Below are positions 18,370-27,151 of a stretch of 58,485 nucleotides of DNA, piece by piece. Origin of the DNA: Uliginosibacterium gangwonense DSM 18521 (GTDB taxonomy: Bacteria; Pseudomonadota; Gammaproteobacteria; Burkholderiales; Rhodocyclaceae); NCBI RefSeq assembly GCF_000373965.1, contig NZ_KB892866.1, positions 16,980 through 75,464 on the forward strand, in the 5' to 3' direction. The notes below the pieces were generated by a model. That model did not search any database, was not told the DNA's origin, and saw nothing but the letters and a program-made list of their open reading frames with translations. The position numbers and the translations under genes were made by a program. The stretch's first letter is position 1. Each line of letters starts with the position of its first letter.

Positions 18370-19413
18370 GTGAGTGAAGAATTTGAGTTCTATACGGTGG
18401 CCGCCCCCCTGGAAGATGCAGAGGGTGCGGAAGTCGAAACCCTGCTGGCTCTGTGCGACCTCGATTGCGAGGAAGGCATCCAGACCTTTGTGCTGTGTCG
18501 CCTTGGGCGGCGTCTGGTCGGTTGCGCGGGTCTGCAGGGCAATATCGTCAAATGCGTGGCGACGGCCCCCGATCTGCGGGGAGAATCGCTCAGCCTCAAA
18601 CTGATGAGCGAAGTCGTTCATCTGGCGTTGGAACGGGGGCATACCCACCTGTTCCTCTACACCAGCCCGCGCAACGTTTCCTTCTTTGAAGGCTGCGGTT
18701 TTTACGAACTGGTGGAAGTGCCGGGCTATGTCAGCCTCATGGAGAACACTCCCATCGGGATCAAGGGTTATGCCAAGCGCCTGATTCCCTTGCGTCAGCC
18801 GGGCGAGAAGATCGGCTGCATCGTCATGAATGCCAACCCGTTCACCTATGGCCACCAATACCTGGTGAAACTGGCGGCTGAAGCCTGTGACTGGCTGCAC
18901 GTGTTCGTGGTCAGCGAAGATGCCTCCCTGATCTCCTACCGCGACCGCTTTGCCCTGGTGCAAGCGGGCATTGCGGGTATTCCCCGCCTGACCCTGCATC
19001 ACGGTTCGGAATACATGATCTCGCGGGCGACCTTCCCGGATTATTTCTTCAAGGAAAAAGGTGTCGTGGGCGACTGCTGTACCGCCATCGATCTCCTGCT
19101 GTTCCGCAACTACATTGCCCCCGCGCTGGGGGTGACGCACCGCTTTGTGGGTACCGAACCGTTCTGCCCCACGACCCGCAAATATAACGATGACATGAAG
19201 TACTGGTTGCAGGCTGCACCCTCAAGCGCCCCCTCCATCCATGTCATTGAAGTACCGCGCACGGCTTCCAGTGGCGTGCCGATTTCGGCTTCCGAAGTGC
19301 GGCGGCTGCTCGGGCGTGGTGACTTCTCCAAGATCGGTGCCCTGGTGCCTCCTGGCACACTGGGGTTGTTGAACGACAAATATGCCACGAATTTTGCGGC
19401 ACTGGTTCCCTGA
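18370..19413 (+). CDS. citC: [Citrate (pro-3S)-lyase] ligase
   Basis: A 347-residue enzyme that acetylates the prosthetic group of citrate lyase with acetate and ATP to activate the complex. GTG 18370 has AGGAGGG about nine bases upstream. The N-terminal third is a GNAT-like domain (VATAPDLRGESLSLKLMSEV). The rest is a nucleotidyltransferase domain with the TYGHQYL motif and the C-terminal ISASEVRRLL signature. It heads the citCDEFXG set; the canonical order is kept. Confidence 0.96.
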   Translation: MSEEFEFYTVAAPLEDAEGAEVETLLALCDLDCEEGIQTFVLCRLGRRLVGCAGLQGNIVKCVATAPDLRGESLSLKLMSEVVHLALERGHTHLFLYTSPRNVSFFEGCGFYELVEVPGYVSLMENTPIGIKGYAKRLIPLRQPGEKIGCIVMNANPFTYGHQYLVKLAAEACDWLHVFVVSEDASLISYRDRFALVQAGIAGIPRLTLHHGSEYMISRATFPDYFFKEKGVVGDCCTAIDLLLFRNYIAPALGVTHRFVGTEPFCPTTRKYNDDMKYWLQAAPSSAPSIHVIEVPRTASSGVPISASEVRRLLGRGDFSKIGALVPPGTLGLLNDKYATNFAALVP

Positions 19414-19484
19414 ACCGGCCCGCTTGTACGGATAGACCGCAGGTGACGCACTTTGCGCCCATGCATGCAATGGAGGTTATACAG

Positions 19485-19781
19485 ATGGAAATCGTCAAGG
19501 AAGCACTGGCGGGCACGCTCGAATCGAGCGACTTGCTGGTGAAGGTTGCCCCCAGTCGGGGAGGTGACCTGGAAGTAGTGATCAACAGCGAAGTGATGCG
19601 CCAGTTTGGCGCCCAGATTCGCAAAGTGGTCGAGGAAACGCTCAAAAAACTGGATGTGACGGCTGGGCAGATCGTGATTGAAGACAAAGGCGCGCTGGAC
19701 TGCGCCATCCGCGCCCGCGTACAGACTGCCGTGATTCGCGGCGCCAACTGCCAAACCCTGGACTGGAGTGCGCTGTCATGA
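19485..19781 (+). CDS. citD: Citrate lyase acyl carrier protein (gamma subunit)
   Basis: A 98-residue acyl carrier protein. ATG 19485 with GGAGG upstream matches the family length of about 98; longer starts would add an unrelated leader. The sequence AGTLESSD puts Ser14 at the site that carries the phosphoribosyl-dephospho-CoA group in the Klebsiella protein. [12 protein letters not shown] is the conserved C-terminal motif. The stop overlaps the citE start (ATGA). It shuttles acetyl and citryl groups between CitF and CitE. Confidence 0.96.
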   Translation: MEIVKEALAGTLESSDLLVKVAPSRGGDLEVVINSEVMRQFGAQIRKVVEETLKKLDVTAGQIVIEDKGALDCAIRARVQTAVIRGANCQTLDWSALS

Positions 19782-20650
19782 AACTGCGTCGTAGCATGCT
19801 CTTCCTGCCCGGTGCCAATGCAGCCATGCTCAGCACCGCCTTTGTGTACAAGCCCGACTCTATCATGTTCGACCTGGAAGACGCTGTCTCGCTGCGCGAG
19901 AAGGATGCCGCCCGGCTGCTCGTCTTCCACGCCCTGCAAAACCCGGCCTACGCCGACATCGAAACCGTCGTCCGCATCAACCCCCTCAATACCCCATTTG
20001 GTTTGCTGGATCTGGAAGCCGTGGTCCGTGCAGGTGTTGATATCGTCCGCCTGCCCAAGACCGACTGTGCCGAAGACGTGCATGAGCTTGAACGCCATGT
20101 CGAACGCATTGAACGCGAATGTGGCCGTGAAATCGGCTCCACTAAATTGATGGCGGCGATTGAATCCGCCTCCGGGGTGGTCAATGCGCTCTCGATTGCC
20201 AAGGCTTCCACACGCATGATCGGCATTGCACTGGCCGGTTTTGACTACGTGATGGACATGCAGACTGAACGCAGCGACGGCACCGAACTCTTCTATGCCC
20301 GCTGTACCGTGTTGCATGCTGCCCGCGTAGCCAAGATTGATGCTTTTGACGTGGTGTATTCCGACGTCAATGACGAAGAGGGTTTCCTCAAGGAAGTGGA
20401 ACTCATCAAGAAACTCGGCTTCAACGGCAAATCCCTGATCAATCCGCGCCAGATCGAATTGCTGCACAACGCCTACGCGCCCACCGAAGAAGATGTCGAC
20501 TATGCCCGTCGCGTGATCGCCGCCGCCGAGAAGGCCGAACGCGAAGGCTTGGGCGTGATCGCACTGAACGGCAAGATGATCGATGCACCGATTGTCGACC
20601 ATGCCAAGCGAGTGCTCCAGAAGGCCCAGGCCTCCGGGGTCCGTAAGTGA
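19778..20650 (+). CDS. citE: Citrate lyase beta subunit (citryl-ACP lyase)
   Basis: A 290-residue TIM-barrel enzyme of the HpcH/HpaI-CitE superfamily that cleaves citryl-ACP into oxaloacetate and acetyl-ACP. Motifs are [17 protein letters not shown] near residue 27, RINPLNT, and the Mg2+-site segment around DIVRLPKT and AIESASG. Translation is coupled to citD by a 4-bp overlap; citF begins 20 bp later. Confidence 0.97.
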   Translation: MKLRRSMLFLPGANAAMLSTAFVYKPDSIMFDLEDAVSLREKDAARLLVFHALQNPAYADIETVVRINPLNTPFGLLDLEAVVRAGVDIVRLPKTDCAEDVHELERHVERIERECGREIGSTKLMAAIESASGVVNALSIAKASTRMIGIALAGFDYVMDMQTERSDGTELFYARCTVLHAARVAKIDAFDVVYSDVNDEEGFLKEVELIKKLGFNGKSLINPRQIELLHNAYAPTEEDVDYARRVIAAAEKAEREGLGVIALNGKMIDAPIVDHAKRVLQKAQASGVRK

Positions 20651-20669
20651 GCGCCGGGAGAAAATTGTC

Positions 20670-22190
20670 ATGAACACACTGGTTACAAAATACCTGCAAG
20701 AAGATCCCGCCCTCAAGGGGTTGGAAGGTTTCGATGGCTTTGCCAAGCACACCCCGTATCTGAAGGATGCGCAAGAAAAGCTCTCGCGCAAGATCGTCGA
20801 CTCCATTGAAGAGGCGGTGCGCCGCGTGGGGTTGAAGGACGGGATGACCATCTCCTTCCACCACGCTTTCCGCGAAGGCGACAAGACCATCAACAACGTG
20901 GTCGACGTGCTGGCCAAGATGGGCTTCAAGAACCTTACCCTGGCTTCTTCGTCGCTCTTGAGCTGCAATGCGCCGCTGATCGAGCACATCAAGAATGGGG
21001 TGATCACCCGCATCTATACCTCTGGCATGCGCGGTAAGCTTGCAGAGGCTATCTCCAACGGGCTGATGGAACATCCGGTCAACATCCACTCCCACGGTGG
21101 GCGCGTCAAGCTCATCCAGAGTGGCGAGTTGCACCTGGATGTCGCCTTCCTCGGGGTGTCCGCCTGTGACGAATTTGGTAATGCCAATGGCGTAGGCGGC
21201 AAGTCGCGTTGTGGTTCGCTGGGCTATGCCAAGGTGGATGCCCAGTTTGCCGACAAGGTGGTCATGCTCACCGAGGAATTCGTCACTTTCCCGAATACTC
21301 CGGCCAGCATTTCGCAAGATCAGGTCGACTACATCGTCAAGGTCGAACAGGTGGGCGACCCCTCCAAGATCAGCGTGGGCGCTGCCCGTGTCACCAGCAA
21401 CCCGCGTGAATTGCTGATCGCCCGTCTGGCCGCAGACGTGATCGAACACTCCGGCTACTTCAAGCAAGGTTTCTCGCTGCAAACCGGTTCCGGGGCATCC
21501 TCTACTGCCGCGACTCGTTTCCTGGAAAACCGCATGCGCAAGGCCGGAATTGTTGCGAGCTTCGCCCTCGGTGGTATCACTGGTGGCATTGTCGATCTGC
21601 ACCGCAAGGGCCTGATCGAAAAGCTTGTTGATACCCAGAGTTTCGATGTCGATGCCGCAGAATCTTTGCGCACCTCGCCGAACCATATCGAAGTCTCCAC
21701 CAACGAATACGCCAACCCCGGCTCCAAGGGCACCTATTGTGACCGCCTGGATGTGGTGATTCTCAGCGCACTGGAAGTGGATCTGGACTTTAATGTCAAT
21801 GTCATCACCGGTTCGGATGGCGTGATGCGAGGAGCATCCGGCGGGCATAGCGATGTGGCTGCCGCAGCCAACCTGTCGATTGTGGTCGGACCCTTGATCC
21901 GCAGCCGTATGCCGACGGTCGTCAAGAAAGTCACCACCGTCGTGACTCCCGGTGAATGCATCGGCGTGCTCGTCACTGATCATGGCATTGCCGTCAATCC
22001 CAATCGCCCGGATGTGGCCGAACGCCTCAAGGCTGCCGGTTTGCCGGTGATGACGATCCAGGAATTGCATGACCGTGCCATGAGCATTACCGGCGAGCCC
22101 GCACCGATTGAGTTTCTCGACAAGGTGGTCGGGATTGTCCGCTACCGCGATGGCACCGTGATCGACATCGTCCGTCAGGTCAAGCCATGA
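20670..22190 (+). CDS. citF: Citrate lyase alpha subunit (citrate:acetyl-ACP transferase)
   Basis: A 506-residue CoA-transferase-like subunit (Klebsiella 508). The start MNTLVTKYLQE at 20670 has GGGAG nearby; longer frames run back into citE. It exchanges acetyl for citryl on the carrier protein. Recognisable segments are GMTISFHHAFREGD, the glycine-rich QTGSGASS region near residue 271 and GGIVDLHRKGLIE. The stop overlaps the citX start by four bases. Confidence 0.97.
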   Translation: MNTLVTKYLQEDPALKGLEGFDGFAKHTPYLKDAQEKLSRKIVDSIEEAVRRVGLKDGMTISFHHAFREGDKTINNVVDVLAKMGFKNLTLASSSLLSCNAPLIEHIKNGVITRIYTSGMRGKLAEAISNGLMEHPVNIHSHGGRVKLIQSGELHLDVAFLGVSACDEFGNANGVGGKSRCGSLGYAKVDAQFADKVVMLTEEFVTFPNTPASISQDQVDYIVKVEQVGDPSKISVGAARVTSNPRELLIARLAADVIEHSGYFKQGFSLQTGSGASSTAATRFLENRMRKAGIVASFALGGITGGIVDLHRKGLIEKLVDTQSFDVDAAESLRTSPNHIEVSTNEYANPGSKGTYCDRLDVVILSALEVDLDFNVNVITGSDGVMRGASGGHSDVAAAANLSIVVGPLIRSRMPTVVKKVTTVVTPGECIGVLVTDHGIAVNPNRPDVAERLKAAGLPVMTIQELHDRAMSITGEPAPIEFLDKVVGIVRYRDGTVIDIVRQVKP

Positions 22191-22720
22191 ACGCCTGCAC
22201 CCCTGTGACGCTGGAGCAGATGCTGGCTGCCCGCGAAGCACGGGTGCAGCGGCAACAACAGGCCCTGGAGAATTATCGTCACCCGATTCTGTCGATCAGT
22301 CTGGTGAGTCCAGGGCCGCTCAAAGATAGCCCCGATACCCGCTTTCTTTTATCTGTTGCACTCCAGGCCGTTGATGCTTTGCTTGAACAATGTGGATGGC
22401 ATAGCCCCTGGAGCCAGATCGTCAGTGGTGTAACCGGCCCGGAAGCGCTCTACGTGGTGGCCTGCGAGGCCACCGCCTTCAAACACCGCCTGATCCTCCT
22501 TGAAGAGCAACACCCCTTGGGCCGTTTGTGGGATCTGGATGTGATCTGCCCACAGCGCGGGAGCCTCTCGCGTCGCTCCCTGGGTGCGGCCCCCCGGCGC
22601 TGCCTCCTCTGTGGGGAAGCTGCCCACGCCTGTGCCCGCTCGCGCACCCATACGCTCGAAGCCCTCGGGCAAGCCATTACTCGGACAATCCATGGATATC
22701 GCCGTCTCTGCGCTGGCTGA
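22187..22720 (+). CDS. citX: Apo-citrate lyase phosphoribosyl-dephospho-CoA transferase
   Basis: A 177-residue enzyme that attaches the prosthetic group to apo-CitD. Conserved CitX features are present: GRLWDLDVI, the LSRRSLG segment, RRCLLCGEAAHACARSRTH (the Cys/His motif near the C-terminus) and an N-terminal REARVQRQQ helix. It overlaps citF by 4 bp and citG by 29 bp, so the three are tightly coupled. Confidence 0.95.
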   Translation: MNACTPVTLEQMLAAREARVQRQQQALENYRHPILSISLVSPGPLKDSPDTRFLLSVALQAVDALLEQCGWHSPWSQIVSGVTGPEALYVVACEATAFKHRLILLEEQHPLGRLWDLDVICPQRGSLSRRSLGAAPRRCLLCGEAAHACARSRTHTLEALGQAITRTIHGYRRLCAG

Positions 22721-23600
22721 GGCCTACCACAGCCTGCGCCACGGCCAGCACGACCCGGCCCGGCTGGCCGAAGCCTTCGCACATCTGGCTTATCAGGCCC
22801 TCGTCACCGAGGTCGAACTCACCCCCAAACCCGGTCTGGTCGACAGGCGCAACACCGGTGCCCACCATGACATGGATGTGCACACCTTCTACGCCAGCGC
22901 CCAAGCCCTCAAACCCTGGTTTGCCAGCTTCTACCGCTGTGGCGTGAGCCATAGTGACCTGCCTGCCGACTACGCGCTGCTGCGCCTGCGTGAAGAAGGA
23001 CTGGCGGCCGAGCGTGACATGTTCCAGGCTACCGCTGGCGTCAACACCCACAAAGGCGCCTTGTTCGCGCTGGGTCTGCTGTGTGCCGCTGCCGGTCGGC
23101 TGGTCGGGCAGGGGATTGGCCCGGATCGGGAGAGCCTGTGTGAAGAAGTCGCCCGCCTGTGTGAGGGGCTGGTGCGCAATGAACTCAATCGCCAAAGCGA
23201 AGCGCAAACGGCGGGCGAACACCTGTTCCAGCGCTACGGGCTGACTGGCGCACGCGGCGAGGCGGCCTCTGGCTTTGCCACCGTGCGCCACTATGGCCTG
23301 CCGGCCTTTGAAGAGGCCTGTCTGCAAGGGGTGGATGAAGAAGCCGCGCTGCTGGCAGCCCTCCTGAACCTGATGGCCCATAACCCGGACACCAACGTCG
23401 TCTCACGCGGTGGGCTGGAGGGCTTGGCCTTTGTGCAGGGAGAGGCGCAAGCGCTGCTTGCCCGGGGCGGCATTCATGCGCCGGGTTTCATGGCCGATTT
23501 TATCGCCCTGGATGAAGAAATGATCACGCGCCACCTGAGCCCCGGTGGCAGCGCAGACCTCTTGGCGCTGACTTGGTTTTTAAGTCGGTTGCCTGCCTGA
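22692..23600 (+). CDS. citG: Triphosphoribosyl-dephospho-CoA synthase
   Basis: A 302-residue enzyme that makes the precursor 2'-(5''-triphosphoribosyl)-3'-dephospho-CoA from ATP and dephospho-CoA. ATG 22692 is preferred because citX ends at 22720 and the protein then begins within the family's normal range. Motifs are EVELTPKPGLVDRRNTGAHHDMD (the characteristic N-terminal block), GVNTHKGALFALG, and HNPDTNVVSRGG near the C-terminus. It is the last gene of the lyase set, 107 bp before citA. Confidence 0.95.
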   Translation: MDIAVSALAEAYHSLRHGQHDPARLAEAFAHLAYQALVTEVELTPKPGLVDRRNTGAHHDMDVHTFYASAQALKPWFASFYRCGVSHSDLPADYALLRLREEGLAAERDMFQATAGVNTHKGALFALGLLCAAAGRLVGQGIGPDRESLCEEVARLCEGLVRNELNRQSEAQTAGEHLFQRYGLTGARGEAASGFATVRHYGLPAFEEACLQGVDEEAALLAALLNLMAHNPDTNVVSRGGLEGLAFVQGEAQALLARGGIHAPGFMADFIALDEEMITRHLSPGGSADLLALTWFLSRLPA

Positions 23601-23707
23601 ATTTTTTAGCATGTTTGTGGAATTGGACTCGGTTGATCGTGTCGTTTTATAGTTGGAGAAGTGACAACAGTGTCGTGGTCTATCTGAATGTACCTGAGAG
23701 GGGGCAC

Positions 23708-25336
23708 ATGAAACGGTTTTTCTCCAGGCTGACGCAGGGCATGACCTTTGAAATCAGGTTGTTCCTGCTTCTGCTGGCCGTCTCCTCAATGCTGCTGTTT
23801 GTGGTCGGGTACTACGTTTCGCTCAGGATGCAGGATTCCCTGTATGAGCAGATGGGCCAGCACGCCGAGGTACAGGCCAAGCAGATTGCTGCCATGCCGG
23901 AATTGGTGCATGCGGTCGAGACACGCAATCTGGAGGCCATCGCCAATATCGTGCAGATCATGAAGCAGCGCACAGATGCGAGCTTTATCGTGATTGGCGA
24001 CGAGCAAGGGCGGCGCCTGTATCACCCACAATCTCCCGTCGGAACGCCGATGCAGGGCGATGACAATACCCCCGTTCTGGTCCACGGTGAGAGCGAAGTG
24101 ACCTTACGCCAGGGTTCTCTGGGTTTTGGCCTGCGTGGCAAGGCGCCCATCAAGAACGCACAGGGCACGATCATCGGCGTTGTCTCCGTTGGCTATCTGC
24201 AAGACATGATCTTCAAGCGCTACGTGGCGCAGCGTGGCCCGGTGATCCTGTTCCTGGCCCTTGCGCTGGGCATCCTGTTCTTCAGTGCATGGCTGTTTGC
24301 CAGGGGGATCAAGCGACAGATGCTCAACCTTGAGCCCCTGGATATTGCCCGGCTGGTGCGGCAGCAGGAGGCCGTGTTCGAGTCGATCAAGGAAGGGGTG
24401 ATTGCGGTCAACCGTTTCCATCAGGTGAGCGCCATCAACCGCGCAGCACGCGAAATCCTGGGCTATTCCGACATCAGCACGGATCTGATCGGCCAGCCCT
24501 TGCGGGAAGTGGTGGCGGATGTGGCCATTGATGGCGGGGGAGACGAGGAGAAGGAGATCCGCGATGAAATCTTCCTCTTCCGCAATGTGCAGGTGATCGT
24601 CAACCGCGTGCCCATCCTGATCGACAACACCCTGCATGGCTGGGTGATCAGTTTCCGCCGCAAGGACGATATTGCCACGCTCAGCATGCAGCTCTCGCAG
24701 ATCAAGCGCTATGCGGACAACCTGCGGGTGATCCGGCATGAACACATGAACTGGATTTCCACGCTCTCCGGCCTCTTGCAGATGCGCTATTTTGACGAGG
24801 CGCTACAACTGGCCAAGATGCAATCCGAGACCCAGCAACGGACGTTGGACTATATTTCCGATACCTTCCTCAATCCCCAGGTGTGTGGCCTGTTGTTAGG
24901 CAAGTTCTACCGCGCCCGGGAGCTGGGATTGCAACTGGAGTTTGACCCCGGTTGCCGCCTGACCGAATTGCCAAGCGTTCCGAGCACTTCGGAATGGATG
25001 TCCATTATCGGCAACCTGCTCGATAATGCGTTTGATGCGGCGCTGGCCGAAGGCGCGCAAGGCAAGACCATCACCTTTTATATGGCGGATTCGGACACCG
25101 AGGTGATCATCGAGGTCGCGGATAATGGCGTCGGGGTCGATGAATCGATCCGGGAGCGCATCTTTGAGCGTGGCGTGAGCAGCAAGGGCAGCGGGGAACG
25201 AGGTATCGGGCTTTACCTGGTCAAGACTTTCGTTGAGCAGGTCGGCGGCGTGATTACAATTGACGAGAATGAGCCGTGCGGAACCGTGTTCTCGGTATTC
25301 GTCCCCAAAGGAGAGAAGAGTGGCACAGATATTTGA
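23708..25336 (+). CDS. citA: CitA-type sensor histidine kinase
   Basis: A 542-residue kinase of the CitA/DcuS family. ATG 23708 has GAGAGGGGG upstream. TM1 (about 18-38) and TM2 (about 178-200) flank a periplasmic PDC/PAS domain with the DEQGRRLYHPQ segment that is typical of citrate or dicarboxylate sensors. A cytoplasmic PAS domain (VFESIKEGVIAVN) is followed by His344 in RHEHMN (the usual form is HEFMN) and HATPase boxes NLLDNAFDAAL, DNGVGV and GIGLYLVK. It should sense external citrate and phosphorylate CitB. Its end overlaps citB by 17 bp. Confidence 0.92.
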   Translation: MKRFFSRLTQGMTFEIRLFLLLLAVSSMLLFVVGYYVSLRMQDSLYEQMGQHAEVQAKQIAAMPELVHAVETRNLEAIANIVQIMKQRTDASFIVIGDEQGRRLYHPQSPVGTPMQGDDNTPVLVHGESEVTLRQGSLGFGLRGKAPIKNAQGTIIGVVSVGYLQDMIFKRYVAQRGPVILFLALALGILFFSAWLFARGIKRQMLNLEPLDIARLVRQQEAVFESIKEGVIAVNRFHQVSAINRAAREILGYSDISTDLIGQPLREVVADVAIDGGGDEEKEIRDEIFLFRNVQVIVNRVPILIDNTLHGWVISFRRKDDIATLSMQLSQIKRYADNLRVIRHEHMNWISTLSGLLQMRYFDEALQLAKMQSETQQRTLDYISDTFLNPQVCGLLLGKFYRARELGLQLEFDPGCRLTELPSVPSTSEWMSIIGNLLDNAFDAALAEGAQGKTITFYMADSDTEVIIEVADNGVGVDESIRERIFERGVSSKGSGERGIGLYLVKTFVEQVGGVITIDENEPCGTVFSVFVPKGEKSGTDI

Positions 25337-26009
25337 TGTATTGATTGTTGAAGATGAGTTGCGGCAGGCCGAGTTGCACGTAGACCATCTGCGCAGCAAC
25401 AATCGTTTCCGGCCCGTTGGCCTGGCTGGCACGCTGGCCGAGGCACGCAAGATGATTGATGCCTTCAAGCCACGCCTGATCCTGCTGGACAATTACCTGC
25501 CAGACGGCAAAGGTATCGATCTGCTGGAATACATCGTGGTCAACAAGATTGATGCGCGGGTGATCTTCCTCACCGCCGCCAGCGAGATGGAAACCTGTAG
25601 CAAGGCAATCAGCTATGGCGCGTTTGACTACATCATCAAACCGATTGCCTACGAACGCATGGATGCGGCCCTGGCGCGTTTCTGCCAGTTCATGGATTCA
25701 CAGCAGACCTCGCGGCTGGTGGATCAGCGCCGCATCGATGAACTCTACAACCTGCAATCGAGGCATCTGCGCGAAGAGCGCCGTACCAAGGGGATTGAAG
25801 ACATTACCCTGGCGCGGGTCAAGGATGTGTTCTTGGGCGAGACCGAACAGGAAACCACCGATAGCGTCGCGCGCCTGCTCAAACTCAGCAAAACCACGGC
25901 CCGCCGTTACCTGGAGTATTGCGTGGAAATCCGCTTCTTGCGGGCGGAAATCGTGCATGGCAAGGTGGGGCGGCCTGAGCGGGTCTATAAACGGGTGACA
26001 AGCGGCTGA
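25320..26009 (+). CDS. citB: CitB-type response regulator
   Basis: A 229-residue regulator. GTG 25320 with AAGGAG upstream is chosen over a longer frame that lacks an SD. The receiver domain has Glu11-Asp12, phospho-acceptor Asp57 (LLDNYLPDGKG), Thr in FLTAAS and Lys in IIKPI. The C-terminal HTH (TTDSVARLLKLSKTTARRYLEYCVEIRFL) is of the CitB/DcuR type. It is expected to activate citS and the lyase operon; its binding sites were not identified. Confidence 0.93.
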   Translation: MAQIFDVLIVEDELRQAELHVDHLRSNNRFRPVGLAGTLAEARKMIDAFKPRLILLDNYLPDGKGIDLLEYIVVNKIDARVIFLTAASEMETCSKAISYGAFDYIIKPIAYERMDAALARFCQFMDSQQTSRLVDQRRIDELYNLQSRHLREERRTKGIEDITLARVKDVFLGETEQETTDSVARLLKLSKTTARRYLEYCVEIRFLRAEIVHGKVGRPERVYKRVTSG

Positions 26010-26082
26010 AGTCCCAGGCTGAACGTGGTAATCTTAACCTTTCGCGCAGAAACTCCCTCCGTAGTCGCTTCACGTCCCTCCC

Positions 26083-26667
26083 ATGAAATCCAGCTATCAC
26101 CGCGAGATTGACGAACACCTTCTGGCGGCCTCTTCGCGTTATGAATTCGTGCTTGTGCCCGGTCTTTATGACAGCGGCCCGGAGCATTGGCAGACCTGTT
26201 GGCAGAACTACCATCCGTTCTGGCGCAGGGTGACGCAACGCAACTGGAACGTGGCCGACATCGAAATCTGGATTGCCTCCATCCGCCGCCTGCTGGCGGG
26301 TTGCTCGCATCCTGCAATCCTCGTCGGGCATAGTTTTGGTGCACTGGCCTCATGCTGTGTGGCGGTGGATTACCCTGAACTGGTGGCCGGATTGATGATC
26401 GTGGCGCCGGCCGAACCGATGAAGTTCGAGGTGGAAGACCGTGTGCCATCACATGCTCTTGGCGTACCCAGTATGCTGGTGGCCAGTCATAATGACCCGT
26501 TGATGAGTTTTTCGCGGGCAGACTATTGGGCATCCATGTGGGGTAGTACCCTGATCGACGTAGGTGAAGCAGGGCATATCAACGTGGAATCTGGTTTTGG
26601 GCCTTGGCGCTATGGCCTGGATGTGTTGAGCATGCTTGTTCGGCAGATTGATCAGCCGGGCGACTGA
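26083..26667 (+). CDS. RBBP9/YdeN-family serine hydrolase
   Basis: A 194-residue alpha/beta hydrolase. FVLVPGLYDSGPEHWQTCW is the family N-terminal signature (PG..GSG..HW). The catalytic triad is Ser84 in GHSFG, Asp in SHNDPLMSF and His in GEAGHIN. No signal peptide is seen, so it is cytoplasmic. It has no obvious partner: it follows citB by 73 bp on the same strand but is not part of citrate metabolism elsewhere. The physiological substrate is unknown for most members. Confidence 0.88.
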   Translation: MKSSYHREIDEHLLAASSRYEFVLVPGLYDSGPEHWQTCWQNYHPFWRRVTQRNWNVADIEIWIASIRRLLAGCSHPAILVGHSFGALASCCVAVDYPELVAGLMIVAPAEPMKFEVEDRVPSHALGVPSMLVASHNDPLMSFSRADYWASMWGSTLIDVGEAGHINVESGFGPWRYGLDVLSMLVRQIDQPGD

Positions 26668-26793
26668 TCTGGCATATTTAACCGGTATTTTCCGGATTTT
26701 ACATGCGGATGGCTTCTTTTTTCTGATGCCCTGTCGTTGACAGAGCTGCCAGTGTTACTGCGCCAGCGCGCAGGGCAACCAGAAAAGGAGTCA

Positions 26794-27135
26794 ATGATGG
26801 TCTCCGCAATCTCTTCTACCAGTAGCGTTACGGCTACATCGTCGAGCAGCAGTACTTCCAGCCGCATTGCGGCCCTGCAAAAGCAGATCGCTGCGCTTGA
26901 GAAGCAACTATCCTCCTTGCAGAAGGATTCTGGCTCATCAAGCTCAACTTCCAGCACGCAACAGGTTCGGCAGGTTGAGCAGCAGATAGCTGCCTTGCAG
27001 GCCCAGATTGCAGCACTCCAGCGTGCTGAAACCCTCAAAGCCGAAACGAACACGGCTGAGCAAACCGCTGCCAGCACCACCCAGACCTCGTCTTCCAGCA
27101 GCTTGCTGGGTAATGTGGTCAATGAACTGGCCTGA
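26794..27135 (+). CDS. FlxA-like small coiled-coil protein
   Basis: A 113-residue protein starting at ATG 26794 with AAGGAG just upstream. It is rich in Ser, Thr, Gln and Ala. Two heptad-like helical stretches (IAALQKQIAALEKQLSSLQK and QVEQQIAALQAQIAALQR) are separated and flanked by Ser/Thr-rich linkers, as in the FlxA-like family (PF14282). No enzymatic motif, signal or membrane segment is present. FlxA in E. coli belongs to the flagellar regulon, but nothing here shows that connection. Confidence 0.7.
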   Translation: MMVSAISSTSSVTATSSSSSTSSRIAALQKQIAALEKQLSSLQKDSGSSSSTSSTQQVRQVEQQIAALQAQIAALQRAETLKAETNTAEQTAASTTQTSSSSSLLGNVVNELA

Positions 27136-27151
27136 CAAGGCCCGGTCTGCG

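Noticed and set aside
19244-21013. 589-residue minus-strand open frame over citC-citF
   Set aside because: It spans four well-supported plus-strand genes and shows no family motif.
20439-22241. 600-residue minus-strand open frame over citF
   Set aside because: Antisense to the conserved citrate lyase alpha subunit; sequence is rich in His and Arg, as expected for a shadow.
23573-23707. N-terminal extension of citA
   Set aside because: It overlaps the end of citG and lacks an SD; ATG 23708 has a strong one and is followed directly by the first membrane helix.
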